Assembly: GCA_030641945.1 (NCBI GenBank)
Contig: DAOWLL010000059.1
Location: 1-8,028, forward strand
Length of the DNA stretch: 8,028 nucleotides
Source: Gammaproteobacteria bacterium
Lineage (GTDB): Bacteria > Pseudomonadota > Gammaproteobacteria > SZUA-229
Reading direction: 5' to 3'
In this document: positions 1-6,105 of the stretch, in pieces
Numbering within the stretch: the stretch's first letter is position 1
How the letters are laid out: each line of letters starts with the position of its first letter
Translations under genes and position numbers: made by a program
Notes under the pieces: generated by a model
Seen by the model: only the letters and a program-made list of their open reading frames with translations
What the model was told of the DNA's origin: nothing
Databases searched by the model: none

Positions 1-1
1 G

Positions 2-328
2 CTCTGGTTTTTTGACTGCCATTTTGATGGTGATCCCGTGATGCCGGGATGCCTCGGGCTCGATGCCATGTGGCAACTTGTTGGCTTTTACCTGGGCTGG
101 CTGGATTATCCTGGACGTGGACGCGCACTCGGCGTAGGTGAAGTAAAATTTCCCGGCCAGGTTTTACCATCAGCCAAAACTGTACGCTATCAGATTAATA
201 TCAGAAGGGTCATTGCCAGGGACCTGGTGCTTGGTATCGCTGATGGCGAGTTATCCGTTGATGACCGGGTTATTTACACCGCCAAGAACCTGAGAGTAGG
301 ATTATTTACCTCTACCGATAATTTCTAG
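2..328 (+). CDS. fabA: 3-hydroxydecanoyl-ACP dehydratase/isomerase FabA (3' part)
   Basis: FabA dehydrates 3-hydroxydecanoyl-ACP and isomerises trans-2- to cis-3-decenoyl-ACP, the branch point of anaerobic unsaturated fatty acid synthesis in the cytoplasm. The 5' part lies outside the window; 108 residues remain and the frame is open from base 2. Visible hallmarks are the catalytic histidine in WFFDCHF and, 14 residues on, the catalytic aspartate in CLGLDAMWQ. This spacing equals that of His70 and Asp84 in the E. coli enzyme. A hydrophobic helix (LVGFYLGW) and the ALGVGEVKF strand follow, as in the family. The stop is 17 nt before fabB, so the two are almost certainly one operon. Family assignment is very secure; only the length is unknown. 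Confidence 0.97.
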   Translation, partial: LWFFDCHFDGDPVMPGCLGLDAMWQLVGFYLGWLDYPGRGRALGVGEVKFPGQVLPSAKTVRYQINIRRVIARDLVLGIADGELSVDDRVIYTAKNLRVGLFTSTDNF

Positions 329-345
329 AAACATTAGAGATAGTT

Positions 346-1563
346 ATGAAACGTGTTGTTGTTACTGGTTATGGTATCGTTTCCTGCCTGGGAAATGACA
401 GAAATGCTGTACTTGATTCCCTCAAACAAGGCCGCTCTGGTATAAAGTTCCAGCAGAATTATGTTGATATGGGCATGCGCAGCCATGTTGCTGGCAGTAT
501 TGATATCGATATTGACGCCTTCATCGATCGCAAGGTAAAGCGTTTTATGGGCAACTCGGCTGCCTATGCCTATATTTCCATGCAACAGGCTATTGATCAT
601 GCCGGTCTGAGCGATGACATGGTTTCTAATACACGTACAGGTATTATCATGGGCTCAGGCGGAGGTTCATCCTCAAACCAGGTCGAAGCCGCCGATATTC
701 TGCGCAACAAGGGTCTGCGTCGCGTCGGCCCCTACATGGTGCCAAGAACCATGAGCAGCACGGTATCTGCCTGTCTGGCAACACCATTCCATATCAAGGG
801 TGTGAACTATTCAATAAGCTCTGCCTGCGCCACCAGCACACACTGCGTCGGCAATGCCTATGAGCTGATCCAGATGGGCAAGCAGGACATTATCTTCGCC
901 GGTGGCGGTGAAGAAGAGCACTGGTCACTGAGCATGATGTTCGATGCTATGGGTGCATTGTCAACCAGGCACAATGAAACCCCGGAAAAAGCATCACGGC
1001 CCTACGATACAGACCGCGACGGTTTTGTTATTGCCGGCGGTGGCGGGACCATGGTTGTTGAAGAACTCGATCATGCACTGCACCGGGGCGCCAACATCAT
1101 TGCTGAAATTGTTGGCTATGGCGCCACCTCGGATGGCGTAGACATGGTCGCACCATCAGGTGAAGGCGCTGTTCGTTGCATGAAAATGGCCACCGAACAT
1201 CTTGACCAGCCACTCGACTATATCAACACGCACGGCACCAGCACACCTGTCGGTGATACCCGGGAGCTGGAGGCAATTCGCGAAACCTTTGGCGACAACA
1301 TTCCTCCGATCAGCTCGAGCAAGTCTCTCGCAGGGCATTCACTTGGCGCCTCAGGCGTACAGGAGACGATTTACAGCCTGCTGATGGTCGAAAACAGCTT
1401 TATCCAGGCTTCAGCGAATATCGACAAGCTGGACAAAGCAGCTAAAGACATGCCTATTGTTACCGAAACAAGAGACAATGTGGAATTGAACACTGTCATG
1501 TCAAACAACTTCGGCTTTGGCGGCACAAACGCCTGCCTGGTACTGCAGAAATACAAAGGCTAG
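346..1563 (+). CDS. fabB: 3-oxoacyl-ACP synthase I FabB
   Basis: Beta-ketoacyl-ACP synthase I elongates acyl-ACP with malonyl-ACP and is needed to elongate the cis-3-decenoyl-ACP made by FabA. The 405-residue product is full length for FabB. The Cys-His-His triad of the thiolase fold is present: Cys161 in [10 protein letters not shown], His296 in [11 protein letters not shown] and His331 in [11 protein letters not shown]. The C-terminal glycine-rich [10 protein letters not shown] motif is also intact. The start codon follows an AGAGA ribosome binding site and gives the usual N-terminus [13 protein letters not shown]. It sits 17 nt after fabA, the standard fabAB arrangement. In related bacteria this pair is controlled by FabR or FadR type regulators acting ahead of fabA, which is outside this window. 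No clear terminator follows. Confidence 0.98.
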   Translation: MKRVVVTGYGIVSCLGNDRNAVLDSLKQGRSGIKFQQNYVDMGMRSHVAGSIDIDIDAFIDRKVKRFMGNSAAYAYISMQQAIDHAGLSDDMVSNTRTGIIMGSGGGSSSNQVEAADILRNKGLRRVGPYMVPRTMSSTVSACLATPFHIKGVNYSISSACATSTHCVGNAYELIQMGKQDIIFAGGGEEEHWSLSMMFDAMGALSTRHNETPEKASRPYDTDRDGFVIAGGGGTMVVEELDHALHRGANIIAEIVGYGATSDGVDMVAPSGEGAVRCMKMATEHLDQPLDYINTHGTSTPVGDTRELEAIRETFGDNIPPISSSKSLAGHSLGASGVQETIYSLLMVENSFIQASANIDKLDKAAKDMPIVTETRDNVELNTVMSNNFGFGGTNACLVLQKYKG

Positions 1564-1629
1564 GCCAGGGCACAAGCAGCATACACCCTGCTGCATAGCG
1601 CCGCTTTAACCGCAAATTCCCCTTGCAAG

Positions 1630-1638
1630 TGCTACAAT
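1630..1638 (+). promoter_or_regulatory. Extended -10 promoter for the 128-residue secreted protein gene
   Basis: TGC followed by TACAAT is a good extended -10 element (TGn plus a 5 of 6 match to TATAAT), about 37 nt before the ATG at 1675. The -35 side is weak (CCGCAA at 17-bp spacing), as is usual when an extended -10 is present. A strong GAGGGAG ribosome binding site lies at 1666-1672. The element suggests that this gene and the overlapping desulfhydrase gene are transcribed separately from fabAB. Sequence pattern only. Confidence 0.4.
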
Positions 1639-1674
1639 CTGATTAGCACGCGCCAATATCGCGAAGAGGGAGTT

Positions 1675-2061
1675 ATGTATAAAAAAATAATTATTCTAGC
1701 CGGGCTGATGTTTCCTGCCATGGCAATGGCCGACCGTCCTGCTATGTCAGAACGTTATGACGAGCCCGAACAAGCTGAAGTTATCGTAGAAGAAATTGCC
1801 ACGGAAGAAGTCATAGTAGAAGAAGTCGTGGTAAAACAGGTCACCGGTGATGTACTCGAAATGCAGCCGGGTGAAATCATCATCAATCCACTCGATTTTC
1901 CGAGACGCGGCATGTCGATGGACAAGGTTCAGAATGAACTGGGCCGACCTGTTGAAATCTCACCGACCATTGGTGAACCCCCAATCACCAGCTGGACATA
2001 TCCAGACCGCGTTGTATTTTTTGAATATTCCAGAGTTATCCACGTGGTGGGAAAACGCTGA
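1675..2061 (+). CDS. Secreted small protein with Val/Glu-rich linker and a conserved C-terminal domain
   Basis: Function unknown. The start has a strong GAGGGAG site 2 nt upstream of the pre-start TT. Residues 1-19 are a clear Sec signal peptide (two lysines, hydrophobic IIILAGLMFPAMAMA, cleavage before Asp20), with no lipobox cysteine, so a soluble periplasmic product is predicted. Residues 31-57 are an acidic Val/Glu-rich stretch in which EVIVEE occurs twice, probably an extended linker. Residues 73-128 form a compact domain with RRGMSMDKVQNELGRP, then GEPPITSWTYPDRVVFFEY and VIHVV. This pattern (a short helix, LG-P, PPI-W-Y, a strand ending in VIH) recurs in small hypothetical gammaproteobacterial proteins and is reminiscent of SmpA/BamE-like folds. 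That resemblance is from memory and weak. The TGA stop overlaps the next reading frame, indicating coupling to the desulfhydrase gene. Confidence 0.85.
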   Translation: MYKKIIILAGLMFPAMAMADRPAMSERYDEPEQAEVIVEEIATEEVIVEEVVVKQVTGDVLEMQPGEIIINPLDFPRRGMSMDKVQNELGRPVEISPTIGEPPITSWTYPDRVVFFEYSRVIHVVGKR

Positions 2062-2975
2062 GCTCAATAGCATTTTCATTACAAGATACACCTCTCCAGA
2101 AGCTTGAATCATGCCTGCTTGAAAAAGCAGGCATTTCTTTACATGTTAAACGTGAAGATCTTGCCGATGCCTATATTGGCGGCAACAAGTGGCGCAAGCT
2201 CAAGTACAACCTGATACAGGCCAGAGAACAAAACAACAACACACTGCTCACGTTTGGCGGTGCCTGGTCAAACCACATCTATGCAACTGCTGCCGCAGGA
2301 AAACGTTTCGGCTTCAACACCATTGGTATCATCAGGGGTGAAGCGCATGACAAATTAAATCCCACCCTTCAATTTGCACGTGACTGCGGCATGCAGCTTG
2401 AGTATGTGGATCGTGAAACTTATCGCAATAAAACCTCAACTGTTTTTATAGAAAAACTACATGAACGCCATGGTGATTTTTATCTGCTGCCGGAAGGTGG
2501 CAGCAATCGACTGGCCTTGAAGGGCTGTGCAGAAATAGTCACAGATATTGTTACACCTTTTGATATTATTACTGTTGCCTGCGGTACAGGCGCAACACTT
2601 GCCGGTATCGTAACCGCGTTAAGCACAGATCAACACGCTATTGGTTTTGCCGTGCTCAAAGGTGCCGATTTCCTGAATAGAGATGTTTGCAAAATGCTCG
2701 TTGAAAGCGGTCATCAATCGTCACACAACTGGCACATTGAATGTAACTATCATTTTGGTGGCTACGCAAAAACCTCACCCGAGCTGTTTGCTTTCATCAG
2801 GCAGTTTAAATCAGATTTTGGCATTGAACTGGATGCGGTATACACAGGCAAGATGTTTTTCGGTTTGTTTGATCTCATCAGCAAGGGCACGTTTGACCGA
2901 GGCACACGCATAGTTGCAATTCATACCGGCGGCGTTCAGGGTAATGCAGGATTTCCTGAATTGACAGCTGATTAA
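2058..2975 (+). CDS. PLP-dependent D-cysteine desulfhydrase / ACC deaminase family protein, probable CTG start
   Basis: This fold-type II PLP enzyme family includes DcyD, which degrades D-cysteine to pyruvate, H2S and ammonia, and ACC deaminase. Family motifs run along the whole 305-residue frame: TPLQ near residue 11, VKREDL, GGNKWRKLKYN with the PLP Schiff-base lysine at Lys44, FGGAWSNH with Ser71, the phosphate-binding ACGTGATLAG at 174-183, YTGK at 262-265 and a final IHTGG. The frame is open back to a stop at 2022 but contains no ATG, GTG or TTG before the conserved part; the first ATG (2391) would delete the PLP lysine. CTG at 2058 overlaps the upstream TGA as CTGA, has GGTG 8 nt upstream, and gives a normal-length N-terminus. 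ATA at 2067 is an alternative, and a broken start is possible. Substrate specificity cannot be told from sequence. Confidence 0.85.
   Translation: MSSIAFSLQDTPLQKLESCLLEKAGISLHVKREDLADAYIGGNKWRKLKYNLIQAREQNNNTLLTFGGAWSNHIYATAAAGKRFGFNTIGIIRGEAHDKLNPTLQFARDCGMQLEYVDRETYRNKTSTVFIEKLHERHGDFYLLPEGGSNRLALKGCAEIVTDIVTPFDIITVACGTGATLAGIVTALSTDQHAIGFAVLKGADFLNRDVCKMLVESGHQSSHNWHIECNYHFGGYAKTSPELFAFIRQFKSDFGIELDAVYTGKMFFGLFDLISKGTFDRGTRIVAIHTGGVQGNAGFPELTAD
2111..2140 (+). terminator. Perfect GAAA-loop hairpin with T-rich tail inside the desulfhydrase coding region
   Basis: ATGCCTGCTT at 2111-2120 and its exact reverse complement AAGCAGGCAT at 2125-2134 form a 10-bp stem closed by a GAAA (GNRA) tetraloop, followed by TTCTTT. 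It lies 50 nt after the stop of the 128-residue protein gene, where a 3' terminator would be expected, but it is also codons 18-28 of the desulfhydrase frame. The T-run is interrupted by one C, so termination would be partial at best. It could attenuate the downstream gene, stabilise the upstream transcript 3' end, or be incidental. Confidence 0.5.
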
Positions 2976-3010
2976 TCATAGAACCTATTGCACGGTTATA
3001 AACGGCAGGA

Positions 3011-3040
3011 TTCACCGCAAAGACGCAGAGGGCGCAAAGG
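3011..3040 (+). repeat. Dispersed repeat TTCACCGCAAAGACGCARAG, copy 1
   Basis: Thirty bases from TTCACCGC to GCGCAAAGG. An inverted copy at 6106-6135 matches at 28 of 30 positions. Internally it is built from the GCAAAG/GCAGAG word recurring about every 9-10 bases. Repeats of this text (CACCGCAAAGACGCAAAG) are familiar from spacers of many environmental bacterial genomes. Their function is not established to my knowledge. Confidence 0.8.
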
Positions 3041-3340
3041 AAATCTTTTGTTTGTATGTTTTGAAGGTTGTTTAGGTGCAATAGCTCGGGTTTAATCTGA
3101 CACATTATAAAATAACTTTTTGATTGGTCTTACAATTAACTTCTGAGATGAATAACTCAAAACACCCTAAAAGCAGACCTACAAGATTATTAGTTTAACT
3201 TCCGCCACCCTTTATAGTCACTCGCTATATGCACATGTTTGACTGGTGACACCACAAATCAGATGTCTGGGAAATAGGCTTGAAGGAGAAGAACCGATCA
3301 AAATGAGACCGTCAGATAAGATTTTACTACCTGTTAATTA

Positions 3341-3391
3341 GGTATACTGTCCCCGGAATTCTATCCCCGGAATTCCGGGGAATAATTATTC
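3341..3391. repeat. REP-like palindrome cluster
   Basis: After GGTATACTGT, the word CCCCGGAATTC occurs at 3351-3361 and again at 3365-3375. The second copy is the left half of a perfect 16-bp palindrome, CCCCGGAATTCCGGGG (3365-3380). It abuts a second perfect palindrome, GAATAATTATTC (3380-3391). The GTATACTGTCCCCGGAATT text resembles REP/MITE-type intergenic elements of gammaproteobacteria, as I recall them. The element sits between two convergent genes, a typical REP location. No associated transposase is present in the window. Confidence 0.6.
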
Positions 3392-3403
3392 ACGTATATA
3401 ACG

Positions 3404-3436
3404 AAAAAGCCCTCACAGTTCAAACTGGCGAGGGCT
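3404..3436 (-). terminator. Intrinsic terminator of the PEP-CTERM gene
   Basis: Read on the - strand, AGCCCTC (3436-3430) pairs perfectly with GAGGGCT (3414-3408), with a small inner stem around a TTG loop. The 3' arm runs directly into TTTTT (complement of the A-run 3408-3404). It lies about 25 nt beyond the TGA/TAA region of the PEP-CTERM gene, the expected place for its terminator. Confidence 0.85.
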
Positions 3437-3461
3437 AATGTTCAAATAAAATTAATTGTTT

Positions 3462-4109
3462 TTATTTGATCTTGCGACGGGTTAGCCCAAGCACCAAAAG
3501 ACCTAAACCGATCAAAGCGAGTACTGATGGCTCAGGGACAGATGTTAACGTACCGCTATATAATAAACCGAAAGGGTTGGCGCTGTTGCTTGTACCAGTA
3601 CCGACCTGGAATACATCAAAACTTAATGTATTCATTCCTGACAAAGCGAATGTGTATGAAATCATGCCATTCTCGCCGGGTTCACAACCAATAGCCCCAT
3701 TAGCGCAAATGCTCTGTGTGAAATTTGGACTAAACAGCGAAGTACCATTGAGAAATACCTCGGCAGTATCGTCGGCCCAAACATCCAGATACAGCATGTC
3801 GCCAACGTTTGCAAAGAAAGTCTCGGTGACAGTAAATACTGATGTCGTGCCATCAAGAGGTGCGAGTGTGGTGCCACTAACGCCCGTATCAGCGTAGGAA
3901 ATCCACTCAGCACCATTGCCATTCGGGTTATTTGTCTGCCAAGCACTATGAACACTGATTGTTTGAACGGCGCATGTTCCTGGACTGAGTGTTGCTCCAT
4001 AAGTACATGTCTCTGTACCATCGCCGGAAATTATCAATGTTGCCAAAGCATGGACGTTTATGCCGATTATCAATACGAGTGTTGTCAAAATTTTATTAAT
4101 AAACTTCAT
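3462..4109 (-). CDS. PEP-CTERM sorting domain protein
   Basis: This is an exported protein of the exosortase/PEP-CTERM system, whose substrates are processed at the inner membrane and are associated with exopolysaccharide or biofilm matrix. Of 215 residues, 1-23 are a signal peptide (MKFINKILTTLVLIIGINVH-ALA). The C-terminus is a canonical sorting signal: VPEPS at 191-195, a hydrophobic helix, then the basic tail TRRKIK. The middle has a beta-rich domain with DVWADDTAEVFLNGTSLF and a CANGAIGCEPGE pair of cysteines, an architecture seen in other PEP-CTERM proteins. Four mature cysteines could form two disulfides. An ATG at 4184 in the same frame would add 25 residues, but it lies upstream of the -24/-12 promoter element and would bury the signal peptide. 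The ATG at 4109 has an AAGGGAA ribosome binding site. No exosortase gene is in the window. Specific function unknown. Confidence 0.92.
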   Translation of the reverse strand: MKFINKILTTLVLIIGINVHALATLIISGDGTETCTYGATLSPGTCAVQTISVHSAWQTNNPNGNGAEWISYADTGVSGTTLAPLDGTTSVFTVTETFFANVGDMLYLDVWADDTAEVFLNGTSLFSPNFTQSICANGAIGCEPGENGMISYTFALSGMNTLSFDVFQVGTGTSNSANPFGLLYSGTLTSVPEPSVLALIGLGLLVLGLTRRKIK

Positions 4110-4155
4110 AACTTTGTTCCCTTGGTAGAAGCGTAAATAAACTCTATTAGAAAGT

Positions 4156-4172
4156 ATGCAAAGTACATGCCA
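4156..4172 (-). promoter_or_regulatory. Sigma-54 (-24/-12) promoter of the PEP-CTERM gene
   Basis: The - strand reads TGGCATGTACTTTGCAT, close to the sigma-54 consensus TGGCAC-N5-TTGCW, with exactly 10 bases between the invariant GG and GC. Transcription would start near 4146, leaving about a 37-nt leader with the AAGGGAA site before the ATG at 4109. Exosortase loci commonly encode the PrsK/PrsR pair, PrsR being a sigma-54 activator, so this promoter type fits the gene. The activator binding site was not identified. Confidence 0.7.
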
Positions 4173-4367
4173 TATATATAACACTCTGTTTTTTATATAA
4201 TTTTTAATAAGGTAAATTAGTAACTGTAAATATTACGGACACCTTTCCACTGTAATTTTAGGCAATTATTGAATGTTTCTTATGGATCGAAAGCCATCGT
4301 ACAGTCATTTCAGAGGCTTTTTGACCAGTATTTCTAGTGTTAATATTTGCGACAGATGTTTGAATAA

Positions 4368-4385
4368 CTATTAAGGGTCGGTTTT
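4368..4385 (+). repeat. 18-bp direct repeat, copy 1
   Basis: CTATTAAGGGTCGGTTTT. The second copy at 5849-5866 differs at one base (17 of 18 identical). The two copies lie on either side of the DUF218 gene in the same orientation. Confidence 0.6.
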
Positions 4386-4489
4386 TCTACTTCAGATATG
4401 ATTCTCGAAGATCCATTACCGCAAATTTTACAGAAATCTTGATAACAAACCTTCAAAAATTTGTATCGACAGCGAATATCCGACCCATA
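4372..4489. repeat. Possible small MITE-like unit with TAAGGGTCGG ends
   Basis: TAAGGGTCGG at 4372-4381 is matched by CCGACCCATA at 4480-4489, whose reverse complement is TATGGGTCGG (9 of 10). The 118-bp unit is AT-rich and non-coding. No target-site duplication could be confirmed, so mobility is conjecture. Confidence 0.3.
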
Positions 4490-4740
4490 ACTGCCTGTTA
4501 GAGAATGCTAATGAAGGACTGCTTTTGAGGTTCGATTGTGAATGCTTGTTAAATAGATTAAACAGCCAGTAGATGCTATTACTCTGTACCTACATGCTGA
4601 GCGTCATGAAGCTATTTAGCAGGATGCTCTATCGCCAAAACCCTGGCATCCCGGACCGAGTCGGCAGTGCTTATGTAATATTATCAGCGCCATGGCATTG
4701 AGACTCTTTAGGTTTGCACTCTGGTCATGCTACGAATCAA

Positions 4741-5556
4741 TCAGTCTGAATGGTTGCATTGTGTAGGAAACAGTTGGTGTGTTTTTCCACTGATATAATA
4801 ATATAAGAGTCCAAGCCACTCATGCGATGCCAATATCAGATGATTTGCATGTTCTATTAAACCAAATCCAGGCTGGTATAGTTTTGAGGGTAATGTCTTG
4901 TGATCGACTGGGTAAGGTATAACTTTCCAGTTTTGCTGGCAAAAAACACCCATGGCTCTGGGCATATGATATGCGGTGGTTATCATCAGCCAGGTTTCAT
5001 TCGATTGAGGACTGACCAGTTGCCTGGAATAATTTGCATTCTCTGCTGTGTTCCTGGCTTTATTTTCTATTAGTAATCGTTCTGGTGAAATACCAGATTT
5101 TAAAAAATAAGTTTCAGCTATTTGAGCTTCTGTTGGCTTATCCTCATCTGTGTCTGCATTTCCGCCGCTGAATACTAGCCTAGCACTAGGAAAAAGTTGA
5201 GCCAGCTGTATAAAACTACTTAAGCGCTCATGAAACTGATTAGTTTCAAGTTGTTGCCATTCGACACTCCGATCGGGAATAACCGACCCGCCTAATACAA
5301 TAATGCCATCTACCTGTTCAGGTAAGTCAGGATTGTGTTGGAAGCGGCTCTCCAGCGGGTAGAGCATCCAGTCACCGACTGAAAAAAAGCTTAAAAACAG
5401 AGTGCAAAATACTAGTAAACCTAACAGTAAGGTTGCTTTTTTCGTCTGCCTCAAAAGGAATAATAACAGGCAGAGTGTTAATAAAATAACGAAAACACTG
5501 TCTGGTGATATCACAGCCCAGATGTATTTAGATAAATAAAAAAAGATATCATCCAT
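4741..5556 (-). CDS. Membrane-anchored YdcF/ElyC-type DUF218 protein
   Basis: This 271-residue protein belongs to the SanA/YdcF/ElyC group. ElyC is linked to envelope and lipid-carrier or polysaccharide metabolism in E. coli, but the biochemical activity of the family is poorly defined. Two N-terminal membrane helices span roughly residues 18-36 and 41-60. The DUF218 domain follows with its signature strands: DGIIVLGGS (83-91), VFSGGNA (128-134), ENKARNTAEN (164-173) and TTAYHMPRA (193-201). A conserved-looking His-Glu-Trp-Leu-Gly stands at 245-249 before a final hydrophobic stretch. Topology should place the domain in the periplasm. The ATG at 5556 is fixed by an in-frame TGA four codons upstream, yet it lacks a good ribosome binding site. 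A short ORF with a good site overlaps it, suggesting coupled translation. Composition is more AT-rich than in the fab genes. Confidence 0.9.
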   Translation of the reverse strand: MDDIFFYLSKYIWAVISPDSVFVILLTLCLLLFLLRQTKKATLLLGLLVFCTLFLSFFSVGDWMLYPLESRFQHNPDLPEQVDGIIVLGGSVIPDRSVEWQQLETNQFHERLSSFIQLAQLFPSARLVFSGGNADTDEDKPTEAQIAETYFLKSGISPERLLIENKARNTAENANYSRQLVSPQSNETWLMITTAYHMPRAMGVFCQQNWKVIPYPVDHKTLPSKLYQPGFGLIEHANHLILASHEWLGLLYYYISGKTHQLFPTQCNHSD

Positions 5557-5617
5557 TTGTGATAGTCAACTCGTTCAAGTTGTACTCAGATTTATGAATT
5601 TTATTCGGGATTCTCAT
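5549..5617 (-). CDS. 22-residue leader ORF overlapping the DUF218 start
   Basis: The frame encodes MRIPNKIHKSEYNLNELTIT-NG and ends in a TGA that lies within codons 2-3 of the DUF218 gene, an 8-nt overlap. It has an AGAGGA ribosome binding site 5-6 nt before its ATG, much better than that of the downstream gene. The peptide resembles nothing I recognise and has no signal or membrane segment. The likeliest role, if translated, is to deliver ribosomes to the DUF218 start. Not conserved-checked; a chance ORF is possible. Confidence 0.4.
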   Translation of the reverse strand: MRIPNKIHKSEYNLNELTITNG

Positions 5618-5848
5618 TTAATTCCTCTGCTCACCTTCACAGCCCATCCATTGGTTATCGAATAGCAATAGATTCTCAACAGGGCATTAAGGTCTTTACA
5701 CTGCAAACATTGCCTGTAGAAGAAGAAATATGCTGCTCTTGAGTTTCAATTATATGTCAGTTTTTGGCCGGAATTTCTCTGTCAGCACATTCAGCCAAAG
5801 GTCCGCCTTGCGGTGGAAGCCGACTTCCATAAGCCATCCCGCGAACAG

Positions 5849-5866
5849 CTATAAAGGGTCGGTTTT
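5849..5866 (+). repeat. 18-bp direct repeat, copy 2
   Basis: CTATAAAGGGTCGGTTTT, one base different from the copy at 4368-4385. Unlike copy 1, no CCGACCC partner follows within the next 150 bases. Confidence 0.6.
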
Positions 5867-6105
5867 GGAAGTCGGGCCAAAACTACGCACGTCCGCTTAC
5901 AGGTAGCTTGAGCCATTGCCGACTGTCAGGGTATATCGAAATCAGCATGGCAATCTGCCAGATAAAATCTGAGCTACTACAGTTTTAGGGCTGGCTGGCT
6001 CGCATGGCTGAATCGTTGCAGGCAAACTTCATACTTGCTGAAAAATATAATACTTCGTCACGTCCCGCACGTGTAGCATGCACACCAAACACATAATCTG
6101 TATTA

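Larger units (their letters stand above)
2976..3461. other. Intergenic stretch between convergent genes, repeat-bearing
   Basis: These 486 bases contain no credible gene. They hold one copy of the CACCGCAAAGACGC dispersed repeat (3011-3040), a short dyad TGGTG-A-CACCA near 3245, the REP-like palindrome cluster (3341-3391) and the terminator of the opposing PEP-CTERM gene (3404-3436). A tiny 12-codon frame (ATG at 3303, preceded at a distance by GAAGGAG) ends in TAG just before the REP-like element. It might be the interrupted 5' end of a lost gene, but this is too short to support. Confidence 0.6.
4173..4740. other. Long AT-rich spacer upstream of the PEP-CTERM gene
   Basis: No convincing gene is present in these roughly 570 bases. 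The first part (to about 4260) is very AT-rich and may hold the activator site for the sigma-54 promoter. At 4372-4489 is a unit with GGGTCGG inverted ends, and at 4368-4385 one copy of an 18-bp direct repeat. A 42-codon + strand frame starting at the ATG near 4573 has no ribosome binding site and no recognisable similarity. No terminator could be seen for the DUF218 gene that ends at 4741. Confidence 0.5.

Noticed and set aside
1576..1594. GCAGC...GCTGC hairpin after fabB as a terminator
   Set aside because: The stem is only 5 bp with a 9-nt loop and no T-run follows, so termination is not supported.
3011..3040. Repeat as part of a CRISPR array
   Set aside because: Only single copies exist at each of two distant sites in opposite orientation; there are no spacer-repeat units or cas genes.
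3303..3341. 12-codon frame MRPSDKILLPVN after GAAGGAG
   Set aside because: Too short, and the ribosome site is about 14 nt away; at most the remnant of a lost gene.
3466..3897. 143-codon + strand ORF opposite the PEP-CTERM gene
   Set aside because: It is the antisense shadow of a clear PEP-CTERM gene; its translation has no recognisable features.
4110..4184. Longer PEP-CTERM start at the ATG at 4184
   Set aside because: It adds 25 residues ahead of a textbook signal peptide, has no good ribosome site, and lies upstream of the -24/-12 promoter element.
4520..4545. GAGGTTCGATT resembling a tRNA T-loop
   Set aside because: No T-stem pairing, anticodon arm or acceptor stem can be formed around it.
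4573..4701. 42-codon + strand frame in the spacer
   Set aside because: No ribosome binding site, composition not gene-like, no recognisable motif.
6004..6096. 30-codon + strand frame starting MAESLQANF
   Set aside because: No ribosome binding site or similarity, and it lies within repeat-rich non-coding sequence.
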